Shown: positions 51,601 through 55,950 of the stretch, one piece after another | Numbering within the stretch: the stretch's first letter is position 1 | Layout: each line of letters begins with the position of its first letter | DNA from: Pseudeuparius sepicola | Lineage: Eukaryota > Arthropoda > Insecta > Coleoptera > Anthribidae | NCBI GenBank assembly: GCA_963920635.1 | Contig: OY987299.1 | Coordinates: 23,638,901 to 23,702,900, forward strand | Length of the DNA: 64,000 nt | Direction: 5' to 3' | Program-made: the position numbers and the translations under genes | The notes under the pieces: model-generated | The model's database searches: none | The model's input: only the letters and a program-made list of their open reading frames with translations | Told to the model about the DNA's origin: nothing

Positions 51601-53357
51601 GAAGTAAGCAAAAACCCATAAAAAAGTATCTATTGCTGTGTAAAACATATGGAGCAATTTAAATTCTGATTCGCAACTGACGTCACAAGATGCGCAATGA
51701 CATACCGTGGGTAAGTGTATCGTGGGCAGGGGTATTATACCTCGGAGTAGTTGGTTCTATCTTTAGGATGACCGTTTTGAAAAAACTTATTAAGAAATCG
51801 CAAAAATCAAGGCAAACCAATCTGGCATACGAACATATAATTTTGAATGCGTAATATCATTTTTCGATATGTAACAGAAATGGGAGATTGCCCAATAGCA
51901 CTTCCGAGATCAAAAAAGAGTATTGTATTAAATCTTTAATAAACTCTATTTTAAATAAAACCATAGAGGTGCTGCTCTAATGAAGTTAGACGTGCAATAA
52001 AATTATGGGCACATTTGGAGATTTAAGCTGCAGGTTCGGAATATGCTCTCTATGCATAGGTTGATGGGCTACAGCACCCCCCCCCCTCCACATTACGAAA
52101 TGATTTTCTTAGTTATTTACCGTATTTTACCGCGTTTTTTCCACTAAAAAAAGTATTAAATAGGAAAAAACCTTTTTCTTTTTAATTCTTTTTTCATTTA
52201 TTTTTCGTTTCTTTTCATAATTAATCTGCATACCGTATAGTTTTCATTATTCATTATTATTCGTACATATTAATATTTTTTTTATGGTGCAGTTTATCCA
52301 CTTGTTAAAGTTTCGTTAATTTTTTTATTTGACCTAGAGGTATGTACATATTTGTAAAAAAATAAAGATAAAGTTTGTTTTACTATAATAACGTTGACTG
52401 ATATGTTATTAAAGACTGCTCACGGCTGACACGTCTGACACATTTTTGGCTCACCATGCGCTTTCCAAAGATAAAATACAATGCAGAATACATTGTTAGC
52501 CATCAAAGCCATCTGTTTTCCAGGACATAAAGCTATAGCCGTGAGAAGTCTTTATAAATACGTCAGTCAACGATAATAGTTTTTTATGACTTAGTTCTTG
52601 CAATGGTTTCTATGTGCTTGCCATAGAAACCATTGTTTTCAGAGTTAAAGGAGGGAATGAAGTGCATATGTCGAACTCAGCTTTTATAAGATTAAGATTA
52701 TGGTGTTTGGTGCGGTTACTGTCAATTTGACTTGTGATCTCAGAGAAATAACCAAGCACAGAGAGAATAATAACAAAAACTAACAGACTATTTATTAGTA
52801 CTTAGGATATAGTGACAGATTTTGTAAACAATGGGACGCAAATAGGGTGTGGTGTGCAACCAAAGTGATATTTCTCACAATAACCTATCAGGTAAACGTT
52901 GTACCTACGCACGTGCATTATATTTTTTTATTAAATTTCCATTATATGTTGGTCGACTACAAATGTGTGCATTTTAATTCTTTTGCTCCCTCTATCCTTG
53001 GTTATTTCTTTGAGGTTGTGAATTATGAGATCATAAACACTTTTTGGCAGTACAAAGGACAGAAAAAATCATTTTCCTTATTTTGTCTCAAAAATTTGGC
53101 TAATTTTATAAATTATAAATATAATACCTATAAGATAATATCGTTAAGGGCCGGTATGACTTGTGACTGCTATTCAACGTGATGTTCGTGCCCCAAAAGT
53201 CGTTCTTAAATATATCAGCCAGGGGGGTGAATGGCATTACATCTTTATTTTTAACTATGGCCTCAGCATCGTCGAAAACAAAAGTACCCCACAGGGTATT
53301 GCAGTAACAAGTAAAAGCCGCCACAGAAATAGTCATGTACTTTATGCTTTTCGGGTC
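21560..53357 (-). CDS. TMTC4: TMTC4-like transmembrane and TPR protein, nine exons identified
   Basis: Exons 5'-3': 53357-53128, 49739-49364, 49313-49104, 49041-48839, 48446-48269, 48213-47897, 25794-25653, 25603-25306, 21681-21560. They total 2076 nt and join in frame to 691 codons plus TAA. TMTC proteins are ER multipass proteins of the GT-C fold that O-mannosylate cadherins. Seen here: the luminal FVFDDAEAIVKNKDV loop with the Asp pair (residues 29-30), FWGTNITLNSSHKSYRPLT, FTVHPVHSEPVAGLVGRADI, VLCKETAITVL, PTFTGIDNPAAY, several hydrophobic segments, and about five to six C-terminal TPRs from residue 415 on. SHKSYRPLT, GIDNPA and AKVHYN favour TMTC4 over its paralogues. The first exon, if any, is upstream of 53357: the acceptor TTTTAG precedes an open frame, although ATG 53336 could also start translation. 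The roughly 22-kb intron 6 is packed with repeats. Confidence 0.92.
22015..22090 (-). repeat. tRNA-derived SINE-like fragment
   Basis: On the - strand a B box (GGTTCAAGTCC) is preceded about 45 bases upstream by an A-box-like TAGCGCTGGGT and followed by a T-rich stretch. The rest does not fold into a credible tRNA, so a SINE head or tRNA fossil is more likely than a working tRNA gene. Confidence 0.4.
22249..23403. mobile_element. 1.15-kb foldback element in the last TMTC4 intron
   Basis: Arms 22249-22574 and about 23070-23403 are reverse complements (left ATGAATAGCACAGTCGTATT, right AATACGACTGCTATTCAT). They contain ACCCTGTACA and TACAGGGTAC blocks. The spacer is non-coding. Confidence 0.75.
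23463..23662. mobile_element. 200-bp MITE
   Basis: Ends CCTTACGGACATGTGTCAAA and TTGACACATGTCGCTAAGG pair with few mismatches. AAGCGAGTCTCC occurs near both ends in the same orientation, which is unusual for a simple inverted-repeat element. Confidence 0.55.
24450..24598. mobile_element. 149-bp MITE with 12-bp flanking direct repeats
   Basis: Ends AAGATCCGTAAAGTAAGAAG and CTTCTTACTGTACAGATCT are inverted repeats of about 35 bp including AGAGAGAG/CTCTCTCT. TGATTTCAGAGA occurs directly on both sides (24438-24449 and 24599-24610). Confidence 0.65.
24993..25097. repeat. Partial AGGTYTGTT-family MITE
   Basis: Shares AAAATGGAACTGTGCAT, GACAGTTTCAAACGGTTTGA and AGTTCTGTCGAAAAAAAC with the MITEs at 10445 and 47364; the left end is missing. 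Confidence 0.5.
25306..25603 (-). CDS. TMTC4: TMTC4 exon, TPR repeats
   Basis: Acceptor GACTTTTAG, donor TTTAG|GTAGGC. Residues 553-652. EEALKAWEMAVLYRPSHVAA, SLANTLGKIQQFQKAEGHFL and EAINLSPNNSLYYSNLG. Confidence 0.92.
25653..25794 (-). CDS. TMTC4: TMTC4 exon, middle TPR
   Basis: Acceptor CCATTTCAG, donor AATTTG|GTAAGT. Residues 505-552. PNFAAAWMNLGIVLTNLNQ, EAEHCYKMAITYRKKYPDCY. It is separated from the next exon by only 49 bp. Confidence 0.92.
25795..27740. other. TMTC4 large intron: start, degenerate repeats
   Basis: No gene. Contains a hairpin ATAGAAGAATTTA/TAAATTCTTCTAT (26222-26254), a degraded single arm of the 12381 foldback (about 26385-26735), paired CCCCAGAAAAAAAG/TTTTTTCTGGGG near 26945-26995, and TACAGGGT/ACAGGGTG motifs at 25820, 27258 and 27737. 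Confidence 0.5.
27750..29020. mobile_element. Double palindrome (four alternating arms)
   Basis: GATCAGTATGGGGATCTGGG starts a forward arm (27760-28130), followed by a reverse arm (about 28150-28490), a second forward arm (about 28495-28690) and a second reverse arm (about 28695-29020) ending CCCCATACCGATCAT. Marker strings such as TTTTGGCGATTTATTCTAAT appear at 27902 and 28502 and in complement near 28345 and 28865. Confidence 0.7.
29228..29455 (+). CDS. Unrecognised open frame with a strong splice donor
   Basis: A frame of about 70 codons ends at GGGAAG|GTGAGT (donor near 29455) and encodes DVKNWMDWTTAKVGPYIRKT, then TFWSTLGYHRYHVQPRVLGK. Possible acceptors are ...TTTACCAG or GCTCCCAG near 29303-29313. 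CACTCTAGGTT/AACCTAGAGTG (about 29400-29441) lies inside. It may be a displaced exon, an old gene fragment or chance. It is on the strand opposite TMTC4, inside its large intron. Confidence 0.25.
29511..29633 (+). repeat. Tandem duplication, 62-bp unit x 2
   Basis: GGTCACAATTCTTTTTTATT (29511) and GGTCGCAATTCTTTTTTATT (29573) begin two near-identical units sharing TGTTAAAATTAACATTTA and AAATATCCCATATTTCT. Confidence 0.8.
30886..32940 (+). repeat. 240-bp satellite array, forward orientation, about 8 units
   Basis: The marker TGCCGGACAAAACTACCCCC recurs at about 31502, 31742, 31985, 32226, 32464 and 32705 (spacing 238-243). Each unit has two related halves: one with TACCCCCTGCATCCC, the other with TACCCCTTCCCACCCCCG. 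Open frames read on either strand through the array are repeat artefacts. Confidence 0.92.
32941..33284 (-). repeat. 240-bp satellite, inverted part left of gypsy
   Basis: Orientation flips at about 32940 (TTGAAAAAAATTGCTAAAAATGG junction). About 1.4 reverse units follow, stopping at CTTTTTTAACATCC, the 4-bp gypsy target site. The array resumes at 44438. Confidence 0.88.
33285..34909 (+). repeat. gypsy 5' LTR
   Basis: Starts TGTTACGGGCTTAAAATCTG and ends TTGTTGGTAACA. It differs from the 3' LTR by a handful of substitutions and small indels in T-runs. Carries AATAAA near 34608. Short open frames inside (for example 33482, 33680, 33915) occur in both LTRs but have no recognisable domain. Just inside the LTR, TTGGCTGCCCAACGTGG (about 34916-34932) is the likely tRNA primer site. 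Confidence 0.9.
34910..35921 (+). other. gypsy 5' leader
   Basis: About 1 kb between the LTR and the gag ATG, T-rich, without long open frames; the presumed primer-binding site lies at its left edge. Nothing else could be supported. Confidence 0.6.
35922..37766 (+). CDS. gypsy Gag polyprotein with zinc knuckles
   Basis: 614 aa from ATG 35922 to TAA 37766. The N-terminus (LLSDELSYELYVRGLSFQGT) is the SAP-like start seen in many insect gypsy Gags. A serine-rich linker with a direct repeat (HALSNTAHPQLLISFDD and RALSNTAPPQLLIGFDD) follows. The capsid-like region spans about 320-500 (DDLVVQLRERFLIPYYDEHL, ERFL/YV-type core of the retrotransposon gag family). The C-terminus has one complete CCHC knuckle, CWNCQSPNHRFQKC, and a second with the His replaced by Ser, CFKCGNPNSTARSC. 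It builds the particle and packages RNA. It ends in an A9 run: the extra A moves the stop to just after the frameshift site (compare 39294-39329). Confidence 0.88.
   Translation: MDVNRLLSDELSYELYVRGLSFQGTVAEKRSALRGALRLEKASGRNDDPSIILDFQAEIETCDGKLRSLALDIESFDQSNRNNEYQRINSRLLHISSRLAKLRTVNAEEFDRKSELARCFILIDRLEVLVATDGSEIAQHAHTRSILDEPNILIPEVVHNSTPHALSNTAHPQLLISFDDENQAHCNNGTSRALSNTAPPQLLIGFDDKVGSGRHTEPRAGSLFRDGRFSAENPQDIRLPSHISRMPRSNGSSRDVVDSRTSIYSRPPRRVSFQSSADTARATNQSSNPFLSSSVEGDRRTPQPAPSLQSTFNNAVPPSTSSPTQDLAGVMKQLAEIFSTTLNRQETFIDLRKLNLVYDGKGSVTSFLERIEDIRKSRGISKDKLFRAAPEMFAGEAQNFYRTRTFYSWDDLVVQLRERFLIPYYDEHLMMEIRRHTQGEREGISAYVDVMECLFRKLTYQVPEESRLSMIRKGVRPAVQEKLALQDITTVEGLYRFGRLLDEAEVSAREYQPPPTNYRNLLEPGLAYHRPSSNISLINTDSMPKNSSGFHGPPSHCPSEPSVSIAATVASLCWNCQSPNHRFQKCDKPLSRFCFKCGNPNSTARSCERCQKKT
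37743..38442 (+). pseudogene. gypsy pol copy A: protease and RT start, truncated
   Basis: Frame +1 relative to gag here. It encodes the aspartic protease region (VYLDVDIFGKSFTGLLDSGA, LGMDFWKRM) and the linker up to LSPT. A 2-nt loss (GACTACAAAA against GACTTTACAAAA in copy B) shifts the frame near 38426. The sequence then loses RT, RNase H and most of integrase: at about 38509 GATAGT joins directly to CATACATATAATTTACG, equal to 42212 in copy B. The deletion is about 2.16 kb. Confidence 0.85.
38494..38775 (+). pseudogene. gypsy integrase C-terminal fragment (copy A)
   Basis: HTYNLRRRSDRFALNQKVWK, then APKYAGPYTVKILSPWSYEL (GPY/F-type module) and VWHAKDLKAH are identical to the end of copy B (42212-42476). 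Fused by deletion to the RT start. The 3' region after it (38776-39115) repeats 42477-42817. Confidence 0.85.
39116..39278 (+). repeat. Internal 163-bp fragment of the gypsy LTR 5' end
   Basis: TGTTACGGGCTTAAAATCTG to TTATTTGAACTT, preceded by the polypurine tract GGGTAGGAGAGGGATT as at a true 3' LTR. It then switches to the gag-pol junction (GTGAAAGATG). The switch point shares CTT between the two sequences, a microhomology typical of template switching. Confidence 0.9.
39294..39329 (+). promoter_or_regulatory. Programmed -1 ribosomal frameshift signal (gag-pol)
   Basis: Heptamer A AAA AAC (39294-39300) in the gag phase, spacer GTAAAAGCG (9 nt), then GGTGCTC (39310-39316), loop GGCAGT, GAGCACC (39323-39329): a perfect 7-bp stem. 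After -1 slippage the next codon is CGT, which is the pol frame. In copy A (37753-37762) the run is A9, not A8, so the phase is wrong there. Confidence 0.8.
39300..41462 (+). CDS. gypsy Pol copy B: protease, reverse transcriptase, RNase H
   Basis: Open from the frameshift site to 41462. Protease: FTGLLDSGANRVF. RT: SSPIVMIKKKNSQKYRFCVD YRALN core, LDIKSAYWHIPV, LYQFKRMPFGLHSAPATWQR and the catalytic FVYLDDVIV; then LGYVVNASGLLVDPEKVDAI and VGLASWYRRFVPNFS. RNase H: FSIQTDASDYGLGAVLTQ, FSTTEKECLAVLFAIERLRP and VTDHHSLKWL. The start of integrase follows (VVPREQRNHIIRSCHDPP). The frame breaks at about 41442, where one extra G (CGGGCC) throws the zinc-binding HHCC region out of frame. It is near-complete but not intact, and it has no gag directly upstream. 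Confidence 0.9.
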   Translation, partial: RKSGCSAVSTNRHISISTTTTGNIQISPTLWYIFSEKEADERVYLDVDIFGKSFTGLLDSGANRVFLGGPGWSILESVCRLNTKDQPYCILADGKRSRSIGKISVPIVLKGRTHIFDIIVAPSLPLPLVLGMDFWKRMKIITDMNAGEWTFRTEPVMEDCGSIQAYEVLTSDEREKLDKLIELTFYNFSNLIASTPLVEHKIELKAGVEPIKQRHYPLSPTLQKFVNEELEDMLQNDIIELSTSPWSSPIVMIKKKNSQKYRFCVDYRALNKVSIPDAYPIPFVSATLDKLRDARYLTTLDIKSAYWHIPVEKESRPLTAFTVPTRGLYQFKRMPFGLHSAPATWQRLIDQVIGVDLEQYVFVYLDDVIVCTPTFEKHYEVLSKVLSRLSKAGLTLNKDKCNFCKQELRYLGYVVNASGLLVDPEKVDAILKIPTPRNPREVRRIVGLASWYRRFVPNFSTIVAPLTSLLCKNVKFQWTESCSEALSKIKDFLVSAPVLSCPNFDLPFSIQTDASDYGLGAVLTQIYPDGTEHVICYLSRSLNKNERKFSTTEKECLAVLFAIERLRPYVEGSHFTVVTDHHSLKWLHSIKDPVGRIARWSIRLQQYSFDVVHRKGKDNVVPDALSRSVPVLDAVLAVDELPIAPVRDTWYLRMLDRVSQNPAQFPLWRIEGNQLFKLVKAPYPDLSGENSWRRVVPREQRNHIIRSCHDPPTCGPLWNL
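41443..42476 (+). pseudogene. gypsy integrase (copy B), split by two frameshifts
   Basis: From 41443 to about 41556 the frame giving GHCGIFKTAARVASKYYWPK and YVRRCAICKQS (HHCC zinc domain) is used. Near 41556 a one-base loss returns the reading to the frame of 41535-42476. That part holds the catalytic core: LLSMDLVGPLPRSTSGHSYI (Asp 1), VIVDNGVQFRS (Asp 2) and YHPQANPVERVHRVIK (Glu). It ends in a GPY/F-type C-terminus (APKYAGPYTVKIL...VWHAKDL). One insertion and one deletion about 115 bp apart compensate each other. No chromodomain is evident. Confidence 0.85.
42801..44437 (+). repeat. gypsy polypurine tract and 3' LTR
   Basis: GGGTAGGAGAGGGATT (about 42802-42817) abuts the 3' LTR (42818-44437), which starts TGTTACGGGC and ends GGTAACA. 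The same tract precedes the internal LTR fragment at 39116. Differences from the 5' LTR include C for T at 42910 and shorter T-runs near 43995. Confidence 0.9.
44438..45543 (-). repeat. 240-bp satellite array, reverse orientation, right of gypsy
   Basis: Continues the array cut by the gypsy insertion (ATCCTTGTGAAAACGG). About 4.6 units on the - strand, interrupted at 45543 (TTGCTAAA) by the palindrome element and resuming at about 46563 (AAAATGGCGAGGATC) for a further 190 bp of decayed repeat to about 46755. Confidence 0.92.
45544..46563. mobile_element. 1.0-kb composite insert: palindrome, 4 x 122-bp repeats, (CATA)n
   Basis: Inserted into the satellite between TTGCTAAA and TAAAATGGCG. It starts with a palindrome of two 155-bp arms (45544-45698, 45722-45876, loop 23 bp) containing AAATCTCGCGACAAGC-type centres. 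A unique segment, the 122-bp repeats and CATACATACATACATACATA (46521-46544) follow, and it ends TAAATAAAAGCTTTT, echoing the arm. The order hairpin-minisatellite-microsatellite resembles non-autonomous Helentron/DINE-type elements, but no family is proven. Confidence 0.6.
46006..46475 (+). repeat. 122-bp tandem repeat, four units
   Basis: GTTGGATTTAGAATGAC starts at 46021, 46143, 46265 and 46387 (spacing exactly 122). Units also share TGTGTACAAAATTTCAGCTC and GATCGGTTGAAATTTAACTA, with only one or two differences between units. Confidence 0.92.
47364..47510. mobile_element. 147-bp MITE, AGGTYTGTT family, copy 2
   Basis: AGGTCTGTTTCAGCAGAACT to GAAATTCTGCCAAAACAAACCT, about 85% similar by eye to 10445-10590 including the internal GAGCATGC/GCACATGCTC pair. 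Confidence 0.7.
47514..47733. mobile_element. 220-bp palindromic MITE
   Basis: TACAGTGT (47514) and ACACTGTA (ending 47733) bound arms of about 90 bp, including TTAAAATATTCCTCATATCA and AAACATGTTTTAATAAAA and their complements; TAATAATAATAC forms the centre. It lies directly beside the preceding MITE. Confidence 0.75.
47897..48213 (-). CDS. TMTC4: TMTC4 exon, first TPR repeats
   Basis: Acceptor CTTTTTAG, donor ATTAG|GTATGT. Residues 400-505. EEKLFKSALEVCPNNAKVHY, AQTEYRKAIELNPNYEQAMN and EAETLLRRALEIR form tandem TPR motifs. It is the last exon before the 22-kb intron. Confidence 0.9.
48269..48446 (-). CDS. TMTC4: TMTC4 exon, PFLPSSN...AERNLLLPS
   Basis: Acceptor TTTTTTTAG, donor AAAAAG|GTAAGA. 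Residues 340-399. LPFLPSSNWLLKVGFVIAER and NLLLPSAGFCFLV are the conserved last membrane region of TMTC proteins. Confidence 0.9.
48480..48835. other. TMTC4 intron with ATTT microsatellite
   Basis: Non-coding. (ATTT)n at about 48574-48596 followed by CGGCATTTTTAGTTGTGCC looks like the 3' tail of a minus-strand retroposon. No other signal. Confidence 0.4.
48839..49041 (-). CDS. TMTC4: TMTC4 exon, YNYIYFLN...CFDWSMGCIPLI
   Basis: Acceptor TTACTTCAG, donor ACATT|GTAAGT (phase 2). Residues 273-340. IWPQWLCFDWSMGCIPLI matches the strongly conserved WPxxLCFDWSMG block, followed by a hydrophobic segment. Confidence 0.9.
49104..49313 (-). CDS. TMTC4: TMTC4 exon, DUF1736 region
   Basis: Acceptor TTTTACAG, donor AAGG|GTAAGA. 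Residues 203-272, with KYGIVVAGGLVIMYYRFKVM and FEGPTFTGIDNPAAYSNRLF, the motif conserved ahead of the central membrane region of TMTCs. Confidence 0.9.
49364..49739 (-). CDS. TMTC4: TMTC4 exon, membrane region 1
   Basis: Acceptor TTTTGCAG, donor TTA|GTAAGT. Residues 77-202: FQFHATNVILYGILCILTIP, FLSTLLFTVHPVHSEPVAGL, VGRADILSSILFLLVIIFY and VLTCCAVLCKETAITVL. At least three hydrophobic segments. Confidence 0.9.
50891..51721. mobile_element. 831-bp inverted-repeat element with a nested inverted repeat
   Basis: GATACACTTACCCACGGTAT (50891) and ATACCGTGGGTAAGTGTATC (ending 51721) are exact inverted repeats; homology extends through TGCGCATC and ACGTCAGTTGCGAATCA. GGCAGGGGCAT lies left of the left end and GGCAGGGGTAT three bases right of the right end. 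A second inverted pair, AGTCTATCCAAGATACAGTG (51182) with its complement ending at 51557, lies inside. Confidence 0.7.
52392..52572. mobile_element. 181-bp MITE, CGTTGACTGA family, copy 1
   Basis: Ends CGTTGACTGATATGTTATTA and TAAATACGTCAGTCAACG, with inverted repeats of about 36 bp reaching AAAGACTGCTCACGGCT / AGCCGTGAGAAGTCTTT. Central GGCTCACCATGCGCTTTCC is shared with copies at 60010 and 57583. Confidence 0.8.
53128..53357 (-). CDS. TMTC4: TMTC4 exon with first luminal loop
   Basis: Acceptor GTGTTTTAG before 53357, donor TATAG|GTATTA after 53128. Encodes residues 1-76, including CYCNTLWGTFVFDDAEAIVK and SSHKSYRPLTILSYR. The acceptor implies an upstream exon that I could not place; ATG 53336 is an alternative start. 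Confidence 0.88.
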
Positions 53358-55942
53358 CTAAAACACAAACCACACACATTTCATTAATAGGCGTGGCTTT
53401 TTAAATACTACAATTATTTTACCATCTCATTGATGGGTTTTCTTCTTCATATTTCATTTATTTCGGCTAAAAAGTACGGTGGTTTTTGAAATTAAAATTA
53501 TTCATCATTAGACGACATAACCAACATTTAAAATCCTGAGGCCTCAGACTTAAAATCAATAATTAAAGTTTTGTTCCAACAATATTTCTGAACCAGTTCT
53601 AGCGAATCAGAACACAGAATTAATTCCCTTATTCTGTGATCAGAATGCAGAGAGGTAGTTTCAGAACAATCAATGAGATCGCTGAGAACTCTGACTATAA
53701 ATTAGTCTGAGGCTGAGAACCGATTCAGAACTGCTGTTGGAACAAACCTCATAAATTGAGGTGGGCAACCAAATATACAAGCGCTTGATTGCATGAACTT
53801 GCATCGACGAGGGGCAATTTAAAAGTAATAGCGTAACAGCAGTGACCGGTAACTTCAAGTTAAATACAAAAACATGAACAATATAAATACAGTTTTTGGA
53901 ATTCTGCTATTACCGAAGCTCGGATTATAGGCAAATTTCCTTTTTTCCATATTCAAGTGTTTCTTGTACATTTTGCATTTTTTTATACTAATTCCCCCTT
54001 TTTGTGCCTTTTTCAAAATTCTATAATATGCTATACACATTACTTATTATTCATATTACTAAGTATTTATAAAAATAACATTATGTATACATTCCCATTA
54101 AAAGAAATGTTGGTATCTATACCATCTGCCTCTACCTAGCGCCCATCATAGATTTATCGTTTATGGTACCTAATAATTATTGGGAAACCCTGAACTTTTT
54201 GTCATTTGTAAATCATTTATCATTCCGTGGGTTAATGGATCAGGCATAGAGGTTTAGGTTGTTGCTATATATAATACTTAATAGATTTATAATATATAGG
54301 TAGGTAGTTGCGCGATTGTTTAAATCTAAAATGAGCAGTGACTTGGTAACTTTAAATATATGAACAATATAAATAAAGTTTCTGGAATTCTGCTTTGCTG
54401 TCACTATCGCTTTATATCATTGAGTAAAAAAGGAATAATTATTCCTTTAAATACTCAATGATTATAGCCTTTTTGCATATTCAAGTGTTTCTTGTACATT
54501 TGTATTAATTAGGTATTAATTTATCGTTTCTTGGGTTAACTGGGATCAGAGTTTTAGTTTTGTTGCTACCACAGAATAGGTTTAGGTTGTTGCTATAATA
54601 CTTATATATTATAGATTTATAATATACCTATAGTTGCAATTGTTTAAATGTATTGAAAGATCGTATAAAATATGTGCTAAAAAAGGAGCAATAATAAGTA
54701 AAAGGCGAATTTAGATTCACTATTTATAGATATTCCGAATTAGGTAGATATTTCAAGAAGAACAAAAAATAAAAAGAATGACAGCATTTGACGAAAAAAT
54801 TAAGCGATCGAGCTGAGAACATAATACTATGTAGGTAATATGTTCGCCACATGAAAAAGCAACTCGCGCTTTCGCTAACCATGTTAGCATCATCATCATC
54901 TGATGATGCTAGGTATACCATGGTTAGCGAAACGCGCGTAGAGTGCAAAAAACAAAGTTTTAAAAGAAGTAATTTCTAAGTGTCAAAGGTTCCTGATTCC
55001 CAACTTAGTACCTTAGGTACATTAGGTATATTTAAAACAAATACCTACTGGTAAGCCTGTAATAAGCAATAAAAAGGAAATCTAAATTTAAATAATTATG
55101 CCTAAAATTGACATAAATCACAGCCCAAGACTTTAAGTATTAAATAGATCAATATTTTGTTTGGCAATGGAAATATCATTCACAGTTTTGAATGATATCG
55201 TAGGTAACGTGTAGTGGTTACGAAGATATTCTATTACGGGACATATATATTTGCTATGTTCATCCGTCGATAACGGTACATCTCACCGATTGCTTCCATT
55301 CTCAAAGATCTGATAGCTAAGAGGGGAGCTTCTAATTCGGCAAAATTATTTTTTAAAACATTCGACCTTCGACCTTCAAAATCTTCTCAAAGTGACTTTC
55401 TACTTAATTTAAAGAGCACTGATAAAAGACCAATTTAATTTATCTTAATTATACAGGGTGCACAAATTGTTTAAATTTTGCCTTTGCCGCTTCCCAATAA
55501 CACGAGTTACGTATCCTTACAACAAATGCGCGACCTTTGTACTAAATAAATTCCCTATTACTTATTAACAATAACGTAAATTGTCAGAGTTATAATGTGG
55601 TCGAGAACATAGAGAAATTAATAAAATGGTCTAGAAATGCCATATATACCTACAGTATTACGTTCTCTGGTATTACGCTCTCTTCTACGTTTACGCCGTT
55701 CCCTGTAGATAAGCATTTATAAAAATTCGATAGAATGGTTTATCGTGTTCATAGATAGGTAAATGTAAACACCTTATTTTACTTTACGTTAGCCGGCCGA
55801 TCAATATACAGGTCTCCCGTTCATTTTCTAGAAATTACCTCCACAAATTCGCCTGCAAGGGCAAACTATAACCCAGTCTCCTAACCTGCTGCAGAATCTT
55901 ATTTCACGTTCAGTGACCCACATTCAACAGGTTGCCAAAATA
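53358..55942. other. Divergent intergenic region TMTC4-Pgd
   Basis: Separates two head-to-head genes. Holds the MITE 53567-53749, a duplicated segment (ATGAACAATATAAATA near 53875 and 54360, with TATTCAAGTGTTTCTTGTAC near 53950 and 54479), a palindrome ATCATTGAGTA...TACTCAATGAT (54417-54465) and a hairpin CGCTAACCATG/CATGGTTAGCG (54868-54945). Promoter elements are not evident; the Pgd 5' UTR lies just before 55943, and the missing TMTC4 start should be here. Confidence 0.5.
53567..53749. mobile_element. 183-bp MITE related to the AGGTYTGTT family
   Basis: AGTTTTGTTCCAACAATATT and CTGCTGTTGGAACAAACCT are inverted ends, followed inwards by TCTGAACC/GATTCAGA-type pairs. It shares only the TGTTCC...AACAAACCT ends with the 10445 and 47364 copies. 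Confidence 0.6.
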
Positions 55943-55950
55943 ATGTCCCA
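55943..55950 (+). CDS. Pgd: Pgd exon 1 (8 coding bases)
   Basis: ATGTCCCA|GTAAGT. With the next exon it reads [13 protein letters not shown], matching the usual short N-terminus. The tiny coding exon explains why the ORF at 56153/56178 seems to begin inside an intron. Confidence 0.9.

Larger units (their letters stand above)
49740..53127. other. TMTC4 first mapped intron, repeat-rich
   Basis: 3.4 kb without supported genes. Contains a hairpin TGACATTACATTACACA/TGTGTAAAGTAATGTCA (49918-49980), a GCACTCG-rich hairpin (50085-50215), the inverted-repeat element at 50891-51721, a C tract (about 52077-52087) and the MITE at 52392. Single open frames here lack domains. Confidence 0.5.

Noticed and set aside
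52847..53182. 111-codon + strand frame
   Set aside because: It runs antisense into a TMTC4 exon and through AT-rich intron; chance frame.
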